In this document: in pieces, positions 55,470-64,000 of the stretch | How positions within the stretch are numbered: the first letter of the stretch is position 1 | How the letters are laid out: every line of letters begins with the position of its first letter | From: Coffea arabica | Lineage: Eukaryota > Streptophyta > Magnoliopsida > Gentianales > Rubiaceae | Reading direction: 5' to 3' | Assembly: GCF_036785885.1 (NCBI RefSeq) | Contig: NC_092310.1 | Location: 2,604,001 to 2,668,000 of the forward strand | DNA: 64,000 nt | Made by a program: the position numbers and the translations under genes | Notes under the pieces: model-generated | Seen by the model: the letters and a program-made list of their open reading frames with translations, nothing else | Database searches by the model: none | Told to the model about the DNA's origin: nothing

Positions 55470-58026
55470 CTAATTGGCTTTTATTTTGACAAAGTCAAGG
55501 GATTTCTTTCCATCATGCGCATGTCCAACATGATTGCTCATGTACTCTTCAAACATAACTTCTCGGTAGACAGCTCCACCATCAACCTCTGCAACATGAG
55601 GGAGCGGACCTATCTTCTCACTTGGCCTTGGAAGATTGAAAACTGGAATAGAAACTCTTGATTGTTTGCTTGTGGTACGCACTCCATGCTCAGCACTTCT
55701 GTACCTTCCATTGCTTAGGATCTAAGGTGCAGCAAAAGATAAGAAGGTAAAAGTACAAAAAAAAAATGTTAAGATTCTTAATCAAGATAGCAATCGAATC
55801 GTTGTTTGTTTTAACCAACCTCCAAAAAGTCATTGAGTTGGGAAATTTTGCGAAAATGGATCTAATTTTGATCAAGCAAATGAATACCAGTTCAGTTTTA
55901 CTGCATACATTGCTACATCTTGGTCGTCTTATAGTACTTCTGCTTCAATAACGAACTAAAATTTCCATTTTTCTACATCTCAATGAAATTTAGAGCATAA
56001 TAACAAGCAAACATACGAGCAATACTATAATAGATAATTGTGCAAACATATATGTTCGGTTGATCCAGGAAAACAGCCAACTTAACCTAATTAGCTAACT
56101 GAACAGCAGATTTTTGTGAATCGTATTAATTTAAGGGCAAATTACAATTCACCCCCATGTGGTTTAGTGTTTTATTACATAATTCTCTTATGGTTTCAAA
56201 AGCTATACATAACTCCATCATGATTTGGATTAAAGTGTCAAAGTGACGAAATTTGCAATTCATAACGAAGTCAACTAAATTATCAAAAATACTCCTATGT
56301 AAAGTGAAAAATTATTTATTAATCACAGGGGGGGTTATGCACATATATTGAAAATTATAAGGGGGTTATATGATAAAACATTAAAGTATAAGGGTATTAT
56401 ATGATAAAATATAAAATTATACAAGGGTTAGGGTGTTATATATATTATGTTTATATAGTTTGGTCATTTAAGCCATTTTAGTTTTTAAACAAAGGTAATT
56501 TCGACATTTTCTTAGGTTCCGTCACGGATAATCATTTCCGTCACTTTGACACTTTAATCCAAATTATGAGGGGGTTATATATAGTTTTCAAAACTAGAGG
56601 AGGTTATGTAAAAATTAGAGCAAAGTGTAATTTGCCCTTAATTTAACATGCTCTAAAGAAGTAATGAATATGGTCATCACTGACTACGAACTAACCTGTA
56701 ATGAATCCCCAGCATTAATAACTAAAGCACCTGGGATTGGTGGAATCTCTATCCACTCTTCTTTTCTGCCATCAAGTATATCTTCTTCAAGCTTTACATA
56801 TAAACCTCCAACATTATCTTGCAAAAGCACAGTTAAGATGCTCATATCAGAGTGGCGCCCCACACCAACAGTCAGTTCCGGATTTGGGCAAATTGGATAG
56901 AAGTTCATGTTGACTATCTTATTGCCAATTAGTGATTCCAGTCTAGAGTCATCAAGGGTCACCCCAAGATTTCCAATTAAGATTTCCAACAGCCTTCTCA
57001 CCAACTTAGAAGATAACTTCAAGTATTCAAGTGCCTCTTCCCTGAGGAAATAATCCCAAGGCCAAAAGATATATAAGTACCCTTTAAATATAATTAACAG
57101 GGCGACAAGTAATATTTAAAGAGTGACTATGGATAGACAAAGTATATGGTGAATCCTTTATTGAGAAACTAAAATCATGCTGATACTACTAAAATTGGTA
57201 ACATGTAAAATCCACCATTATAAGCCAGAGAGCCCTAGCATTTAAATTTATGTAACATCAATTCAAAGTCGATCTATAATTGATGACGTCTTAAAGTAAT
57301 AATGTTTCAATTTGTAGTTCTTAGCAAGGTTTTCAAAATCTATCTAAATCCCACCCAAGCTAGTTTTGAGGTTTATACTTCTAAATTGATTCTACTATAA
57401 TTCTATTCCTTGTGCTATAGGAATTTGAACCCCCCCCCCCCCCCCACCAAAAAAAAAAAATCTTGGGGTCGTAGCTCTCTCCCTAATTGGCTAATTGAGA
57501 TAATCAAGAAAACTCACTTGCACACTTTAGGCCAATGCTGTTGTGCATCACCATCATTGGTGTAAACCATGCTAACAAAATCTTTCCATTCCAGAGCCTT
57601 TTCTTGCTCGGGTGCAAAGCTTGTACCATACTTCACAAAGGGACTGGGACTGACCCTCTTCAGATAAACAGCTTTAGCATCTGCTGGCTGTGCAAAAAAC
57701 CGGTGTGCAGCATTTTTCAGGGACTCCAGCAGGTCGAAAGACACACCATGGTTGATCACCTGAAAGAACCCTAGTGTCTCAGCAGCTCTAACAATGGCCT
57801 CGACCACTTGATCATGGTCGGGACCATCAAGCTTTGATAAATCAATTGGGACTGATGAGAAGTGATCTTTGGAGCTTTGGACAACTTTCACAATTCGCTC
57901 AGATGGTGGTTGGATGAATCTTTCTGGTACTTTTGTAATTCCTGAATCCACCAGACCCTTGACTCCGTTGCCATCTTTCACAACAAAATCGAACAAAGAG
58001 TTGCCATCATCAAAAGTTGGTGCCAT
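55470..58026 (-). CDS. S8H: 2-oxoglutarate/Fe(II) dioxygenase, scopoletin 8-hydroxylase-like
   Basis: Exons 58026-57518, 57041-56696 and 55721-55470 on the minus strand, phases 2 and 0, give 368 aa. The start is placed at MAPTFDD, which aligns with the family N-terminus before LFDFVVKDGNGVKGL; an in-frame ATG at 58125 would add 33 residues. The iron ligands are H233, D235 (RHSD) and H297 (AEHG), and the 2-oxoglutarate contact is R307xS309 (RVS). Of the coumarin-making DOXC enzymes, the text (VYTNDGDAQQHWP, FFAQP, GGLYVKLE, SEKIGPLPHV) is closer to scopoletin 8-hydroxylase, which makes fraxetin in the cytosol, than to feruloyl-CoA 6'-hydroxylase. That comparison is from memory of the families. 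A short insertion (EEDILDGRKEEW) lengthens the region after the HxD motif. The gene looks intact. Confidence 0.87.
56135..56637. mobile_element. MULE-type MITE, family copy B, in S8H-like intron 2
   Basis: 503 bp with inverted ends GGGCAAATTACA(A/C)T and a perfect 9-bp duplication TTAATTTAA (56126-56134, 56638-56646). The interior matches the copy at 38758-39241. The 9-bp target is the hallmark of Mutator-like elements. It ends about 50 bp from the 5' splice site of the intron (exon 2 ends at 56696). Confidence 0.92.
57430..57445 (+). repeat. C16 homopolymer in S8H-like intron 1
   Basis: A run of 16 C, followed by 'accaaaaaaaaaaaa', lies 72 bp inside the donor side of intron 1. On the coding strand it is G16. 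Confidence 0.9.
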
Positions 58027-58129
58027 TTTGTTATGAAGGCTGTTTAAGAAGGTGGTGCACGGAATCTGATTAGTGGTAAATGAAATTGGGTCCCTTGTGA
58101 CTTCCATTAAATAGGCAAGGTCCATATGG

Positions 58130-58917
58130 TGCTGTAAATTGATAGTGCTATTGAATAATTCAATATTTTACTGAGGAGAGCAAATTATTCAATATTTTAA
58201 GGAGGAGGTGAACGATGCCTTTTTTCACTTACGAGTTTGAATTTCTGTTTAATTTGTTCAGTTGTGTATAACTTTGATATAAATTAGTACAATTTTAGTG
58301 GAATCGTGAGTTTTACATCAATTTAGTATAACATTTACATTTATATTCAAATTATACACATTTATACTGAATGTTAAGCCCATTACACAACTGGAGAGGC
58401 CCCGTTCCAAACTAAATTGTGATTTTTTACAAAAAAAAAATTGTATTTTTTCTTAACATATTTTTTTAATTAATTTTTTATTTCATGTATATTAAATTAT
58501 TAATTTACATTTTTTTTAAAAAAATCCTAAAAATAACAATACAATCAGGGCTAAAGGCGTGAAAAAAAATTGTTTGATATGATAGCTTAGAATTATTGGT
58601 GAAAAAATGTTGGCTGATGTGATAGCTCGCAATTATTGGCAATTGGATACCGATGGAATAAATGGGCACCGTAAGATTTACCAATCCGGGGACAAACAAG
58701 TGCCCTATCCCTACAATGCATTATTGTTTCCTCCCTCCCAGTATGGCCAGCGTATAGAATTTTGCAACCAAGAAAGCAATGATGCCCTTCGAATAGAAGG
58801 AGGAGGACATTGTTGATCTTTCATTTTGCTGTAACCAAGATTCCATACGATTAACACGATAACTATTACTCCTTACAAACTGTCAAACTGCAGCATCTAC
58901 AACATCTTAGTCTAAAG
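58130..58917. other. upstream region of the S8H-like gene; no gene
   Basis: A duplicated 'attattcaatatttta' (around 58154 and 58184) lies in the proximal promoter. 58400-58560 is very AT-rich and may be a MITE remnant. A 70-codon frame at 58607-58816 matches nothing I recognise. Confidence 0.4.
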
Positions 58918-60032
58918 TATACCTGGTAATTGGACGCGTTTGACAGGTTTTGGATGGGTTGATATTAGATTTTTATTTAAATGAATTATATTCAATTCGT
59001 CCAATTTTAAATTGGATTGATTTTGGGTTGATTTATATTAAGTCATTTTAAACTCATGATCCAATATATTAATTAATACATGTTGATATATAAACTTTCG
59101 CACATGTATTTTAATACACAAAATAATTTTTCACACACATAAACATATTTTCACACACTTTTACACACACAAACATACACTCACTTCTTACACTTCTTGG
59201 AAACACATCATAAATAGAATAATATTTTATATTGCTTGTATTGTGAATTTTAGATAATAAACTGTAAATTTAAATATATTAGCTAAAAAATTTGTTTACT
59301 TTATACTTTTTAATACTACTAATTGATTAAAGCTTATTTTCATCACAACTTATTTAACACTTTTACTATTCATATATGCTTTTATTGTAAGTTGTATTAT
59401 TCTATGTATTTAAATTATTGAATGCTAGATTATATTATGCGTGAAAATGTAATTTAGAGACATATACTTTGTTGTGAGGAATTATTAACAATAAAATAAA
59501 CCAAGTCAGAAAAAAAAAGGTAAAAAAATGCAATTAGAACAAATTTAAAACTCTATTCTATGTACATGAAATATTAACAAATAGAAGCAAGTAGCAACTT
59601 GAGAACAATAACCAAAAGGAAAAAAAAAAGGGGAGGAAAACAAGCATAATAAATCATTATAGAAGTCGAGCAAGTTTAACTATTGTTGTAAAAGTAAAAT
59701 AAGTATGAGCTTTTATTTCAACTTTCATTTTTTCTTTTAAATAAAAATTATTGAAAACATATATATGAGAATTGTGAATACAAATTGGTCAATAAATTGT
59801 TAACACATGTCCAAATGCACGTGGTTGGCATATGTGAATCTTGTATTTATTATTTTGAATTATTTTTAAACAAATTGGGTATTGAGTGCCCAAATAAAAA
59901 ATTCAATCCATCTAATGAATAAGTTAGATTGTTCTTACCCAACTCAACAAAACCAATAATCCAACTGACCCATCCCATCTTTTAAAATTGGTGGAGGAGT
60001 TCGGTGGGTTGTTGGGTTTATTTGCCAACTTT
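58918..60032. mobile_element. possible non-autonomous DNA element
   Basis: Flanked by AGTCTAAAG (58909-58917) and AGTTTAGAG (60033-60041), a 7/9 match. Subterminal 'ggatgggt' and 'cccatccc' texts face each other. Terminal inverted repeats are weak and there is no coding sequence, so this is tentative. Confidence 0.3.
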
Positions 60033-60044
60033 AGTTTAGAGGGA

Positions 60045-62295
60045 AGCAACGAGCATTACGTTTTAGATCATTTATCAAAATCGACATTTCATTGATCCCA
60101 TAGTTAGACACCAAGTTGGCCAAAATGCTAAAATATATCTGTACATGTATTCTAATTCTAAGGTCTTGTGCACATACACTGAATGTATGTTAGTTCAATA
60201 TTATCAAATTTTAATTTAGCATGCAAAATTTTGCTTACATGAACTAGTAACTAGAACAAGAAAAATATAGTTATTCATTTAAATGCATTTTTGAATAAGG
60301 TGAGTTGCTAGTTTATTTTAATTCTTCACTTAGTGAAAACTAATTCATTTACTAAGAAAGTGGGTCAACATCAGACCATGAGAGGATTTTGAATTAGGAG
60401 GGGTAAATTTGATCATTTTCTTTTTGGTAACAAACACATTAATAAGTTTACAAATCGGTTAATTAATCCACTTGAATCATATATCTATGAACTTTTACTT
60501 GTTCTAAGATCTCTCTTATTTTTTAAAGTACAACAGAAAACTGGTATCTGTTCTTGGACTTAATTAATTGAGAGGGAAATGCCGAATTTGAGATAAATTT
60601 AAATGCAGTCAAGGCTAAAAGGAGAAGATAATATGGGCCATAATTAAATTCCATGGATGCCCCTACTTCGTTGTGTTTGCACCAAAATTGGTTAAATGAA
60701 TCAAGAGCAGATCATGGCACAATTGTTCATCAAAACAACCAGAAAGCAATTTAGAGTCAAACTCATGATACGAATTATAAAAACCTACAAAAGGCATCAA
60801 TAGAGTTCCTTTTTTTTTTTTTTTTTCTTTTTGGTGTTTGTGATAAGAGGAAGATTGGAATTTATCAATAACCCCAGTAGCATCGGCTAATTTCTTATAT
60901 TATAGCCGAAAAAAAAAATCGGTGAAATATTGTTATGACAAATGCATATTCTCATACTATACCTATCGTGTTGATTAAGGACAGCAGATGACCCACACAT
61001 TTTTAAAAAAAAAAACAGGTCAAGGCTACTGTGCTTAGTCAGTATGGTAACCAATAATTGCAACAACCAGGCCTGCCATGCTTACAAAGCACGGTAGCCT
61101 TAATTTATTTTTTATTTTTTATTTTTGAAAGGTAAAGGCTAAGCACGGCAGGCAATCTTCCCATTTGCTAAACCTTTTGCAAAGGCTTCCCAATTGCTAA
61201 ATTGGAAAGAATGGGCAACATGTGTTGGGAACCTAGGAGTTGAGAATGTGCGAAAAAACCTGGCTAAGCTATTCCCAAATTTTTTTTCAACTAATGGATT
61301 CCAAAACAAGCAAACAAATTCTATTTTTCTTGTAATGTCATGCAAGAGTTTAGCTTATTGCTTGAATATTTCAAATTTTACATGAAACGTTATCAATACT
61401 TATTCCTTTTTCATTTTGCAAAAATAGTTTGAATATTTATATATTATCTATCAACATATTTCTCACATTTTCAGTAGCAAAATTTAAGTACTCAATTTCT
61501 CAAAAGATGCTATCATTTCTTATTAAGTGAGCCAACATGTGTTGACTTCTGGTACTTATCCAATGGCTTAGTCCTTATTTGGATTGTTAATTTTTGTGAA
61601 AAAAATTTACATTTTCTTGAATATTTCTTTTACATAATTTTTTAATCATTTTTTTATCTTGCATATATTACATCTTAAAAAGAAGTATTTTAGTAATTAT
61701 TTCTCAAACTTTTTTTATAAAAAAATCTAAATAAATATTTGCTAAACGTTATATTTAAAATGGAAAGAAAATACTTACTTACAAAAAAAAAATCTACCCC
61801 AAATAAAAGGGTATAGCTAAAGATTTGCTAAATTGTTTCAGGTAAAATGGAAAAGAAATACTTGTATTTTAATGCGAAGTACTACCAGGATTAGCCTAAG
61901 AGAGAGAAAGGGCGGACATGGATGGGGAGAAAGGCACGTGTTTTTATCCTACAAAGCTATCCTCTTCTATCCTATACCTGCAAAACAATGACAAGCTTTG
62001 CAAACAACCGTGCAGCCGTTTTTTTTTTTTTTGACTGACAGTGATAGTTTTTTAAAAATTTCTGTGCTGCCGTGCTTAGTAAGTTAGGCAAGCATAGTTT
62101 AAGGAAGACCAACTTGTCAGAACTACAATCTAAGTAATTATCCAGTAGCATTGCTACTAAGCAAATTGTAATTCCTTTTCTTTGTAGGTAAAAAGAGGTT
62201 AAGAATTTGTGCAAATTGCAAGCTGTAAAAGTGAAGGCCAGGCAACCCGTTGCAGTGAAACACAATCATTTTCTTTGCTTTTTCTACTGCCCAAA
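60045..62295. other. AT-rich intergenic DNA; no gene
   Basis: No gene is recognised. It contains poly(T) runs (~60810, 62020), a MITE-like AT-rich piece near 61570-61740 and five scattered copies of an AAGCACGG(C/T)AG-type motif between 61022 and 62078, two of which form an inverted pair. Confidence 0.4.
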
Positions 62296-62299
62296 TATT

Positions 62300-62485
62300 G
62301 GGAGTGTTTGGATAGCAGATTTTTTTAAATAATATTTTACTTATATCATAAACATATTTTTCAATCCATCTTTTTATATTTTTAGTTATTTTTTTTATCT
62401 TATATACATCACATCACAAAAAGTGCTACAGCTACAGTAATTATTCTAAATAATATTTCAAATAATACTTTATCCAAACAGACTG
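62300..62485. mobile_element. short MITE with TGTTTGGATA ends
   Basis: The left part GTGTTTGGATAGCAG and the right part, reversed, CTGTTTGGATAAAG share TGTTTGGATA, with pairing 'aaataatatttta'/'aaatattattt' texts inside. The target duplication is not certain. About 185 bp. Confidence 0.55.
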
Positions 62486-62659
62486 ATTATTATTAGAAAA
62501 GATTCCTCCCGTCCGCGCTTGCTTCCGCTCTTATTTTACAGTTTAAATCCTCTATCCGTCTATCCCGCTAATTTGTTTGAATTATCAATGTATCAATGTA
62601 CGTGACAACTATATAAACACAAAATAGAGAGGACAAATGGTGATTTTGGAACAAAGGAT

Positions 62660-63360
62660 TTGAAGGCTTATTTTTTTGCCTGATTTGTAATAAATAAATT
62701 CTTTTACAACTTTATCTATAGCAATCTTTTAAAAATATTCTAAATTTTTTTTAAAATACCCCAAAAATATGCAAACTTTTTTCTTTCCTTTCCTTCTTTT
62801 TTTTTCCTTCTCTCCTATCTCAACTCACCAGTCACCACTACTAGTCGATAACACCGCCGGTTGGCATCTTTTGTTTTTCCCCTCCCTATCCTTTCCCCTC
62901 TTCTCCTCTTTCCTCCCTTCTTTTCCTAACCCCATCTCCAACCCCTTCCCCTGATTGACGACTAGATCTCTTTGCATGCGATCAGATCTTTGGTTGCCTA
63001 CTAGGAAAAAGGGTAGGAGGATGGGATTAGGGAAAGTGGGACAAGGGAGAGAAGGAGGAGAAAGGAAAAGAGAGGAGGAGGATGAGGAGAGGGAAGGAGA
63101 GGAAACTTTTTTTTTTTTTTAAAAAAAAAAGGGGAAGGTATGGTGGCAATAGTGGGGGATAGGAGAGAGAGAGAGAGAAGGGGAAGGAAAAGCAGTGATG
63201 GTGTGGAGAGAAAGAAGAAGAAAGGAAAAAAAAAAGGAAAAGAAAATAAGAAAATTTTCTCCAAATTCTCTACTACATAAAAGTTTTTTTTTTTTTTTTT
63301 ATAAATTCTACAATAAGCGAAGTAAAGTTTATTACAAACTTTCAAAAAACGCACCGTCCA
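62660..63360. mobile_element. second fold-back element, same family type
   Basis: A pyrimidine-rich arm (62775-62950) and a purine-rich arm (63001-63250) face each other around 'gatctctttgcatgcgatc'. The outer parts share 'tttgtaataaa' in inverse order, and the right end (reversed TGGACGGTGCG...AGTTTGTAATAAACTTTA) resembles the central arm of the element at 15389-17499. Ends and target duplication are not defined. It ends about 30 bp from the UGT stop codon. Confidence 0.55.
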
Positions 63361-63391
63361 AAAAAAGACAAAATACAGTGTTTCAATCTCT

Positions 63392-64000
63392 TCAAGATTG
63401 AATCAATTTGGAGACAAAGTCTTTAATATTTTTGTCTGAACTTCCCCCTTCATCAAAAGCCTGTCTTGCTAAATCCTTCCACTTTTTTGCATGCTTACTA
63501 ATCTCTTGTCCTTTCTTCCCGTCCATCACTAGGTTTATGCATTGACTAATCGCATCTCTTCTGACAATTCCAGCTTCATCTGGCCCAGCTTTGATTCCCG
63601 TTTTCCAAACGTCCATTACAAACTTGGCATTTGTGCTTTGATCTGTCCATTGTGGCATTGCTATCATCGGGACTCCCAAACTTAAGGCCTCCAATGTTGA
63701 ATTCCACCCACAATGAGTTACAAAGCACCCTACAGATTTGTGGGCTAAAACGTCAAGCTGAGGGCACCATGAGATTATTAGTCCTTTGCCAAATGTTTCT
63801 TTAACAAAGTCTTTCGGCAGCTTCTTTGACTCTGATTCTCTAACCACCCAGAGAAAATTATAGCTGCTAGCTCTCAAGCTCCATGCTAATTCTTCCATCT
63901 GCTTAACTTCAAGTTCTGCCAAACTTCCAAATGATACATAAACAACTGAACTGATTGACCTTTCATTTAGCCATGACATGCAAGCATTAGTCATTGGCTT
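63392..64000 (-). CDS. UDP-glycosyltransferase, UGT74-like (3' part)
   Basis: The frame is open from the window edge to a TGA at 63392-63394 and gives the last 203 residues or so of a plant family-1 glycosyltransferase; the N-terminal acceptor half lies outside. The UDP-sugar-binding PSPG box is complete (63769-63638: WCPQLDVLAHKSVGCFVTHC, then GWNSTLEALSLGVP, ending WTDQ). Its last residue is Q, which in this family usually goes with UDP-glucose. SVVYVSFGSLAELEV and the C-terminal helix text point to the UGT74 group (glucosyl esters of salicylate, auxin and benzoates, and some phenolic glucosides), by family knowledge. The acceptor cannot be inferred from this half. It lies on the same strand as the dioxygenase gene, 5.4 kb away. 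Confidence 0.9.
   Translation of the reverse strand, partial: KPMTNACMSWLNERSISSVVYVSFGSLAELEVKQMEELAWSLRASSYNFLWVVRESESKKLPKDFVKETFGKGLIISWCPQLDVLAHKSVGCFVTHCGWNSTLEALSLGVPMIAMPQWTDQSTNAKFVMDVWKTGIKAGPDEAGIVRRDAISQCINLVMDGKKGQEISKHAKKWKDLARQAFDEGGSSDKNIKDFVSKLIQS

Noticed and set aside
58607-58816. 70-codon frame upstream of the S8H-like gene
   Set aside because: It looks protein-like in composition but matches no family I know, starts without clear context, and has no adjoining exon. It is left as unexplained intergenic sequence.

Overview
The window is nuclear DNA of a flowering plant, almost certainly a eudicot. The evidence is AT-rich sequence with GT-AG introns, plant-type genes (F-box/FBD/LRR, Bet v 1-like, 2-oxoglutarate dioxygenase, UGT with a PSPG box, TFIIH p44 closest to the plant form), and plant Ty1-copia elements, one with an initiator-Met tRNA primer site. 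The species cannot be read from the sequence; an asterid is only a weak guess.

Layout. 0.1-0.5 kb: decayed F-box/FBD tail. 2.8-3.9 kb: broken gene with a PDS5-like Tudor domain and tandem repeats. 9.9-10.5 kb (-): intact two-exon Bet v 1/PR-10-like gene related to phytohormone-binding proteins. 10.9-12.6 kb: decayed LTR-like sequence. 12.8-18.7 kb (+): degenerate Ty1-copia element whose reverse transcriptase is split by a 2.1-kb fold-back element. 19.2-44.9 kb: an F-box/FBD/LRR tandem array with two intact genes (30.6 and 36.2 kb, both three exons, 509 and 511 aa), at least three broken copies and several 3' fragments. One copy is split by a 5.5-kb Ty1-copia element with both LTRs and a clean 5-bp target duplication; the last fragments lie on the minus strand. 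46.4-50.4 kb (-): complete TFIIH p44 gene (GTF2H2, 4 coding exons, 424 aa) with a 5'UTR intron and housekeeping-type promoter motifs. 51.0-54.7 kb: probable 3.6-kb solo LTR. 55.1-55.4 kb: tRNA-derived SINE with a 15-bp target duplication. 55.5-58.0 kb (-): intact 3-exon scopoletin 8-hydroxylase-like dioxygenase with a MULE-type MITE in intron 2. 58.1-63.4 kb: AT-rich DNA with MITE-like pieces. 63.4-64.0 kb (-): 3' part of a UGT74-like glucosyltransferase gene running off the window.

Most of the window is shaped by tandem gene duplication and layered transposon insertion. The retained single-copy gene is GTF2H2 (transcription/DNA repair). The dioxygenase and UGT are co-oriented neighbours that could act in sequence on coumarins, but that is inference. 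I did not find a clearly new biological system. The most unusual structure is the 2.1-kb fold-back element family, present twice, with polypurine/polypyrimidine arms.
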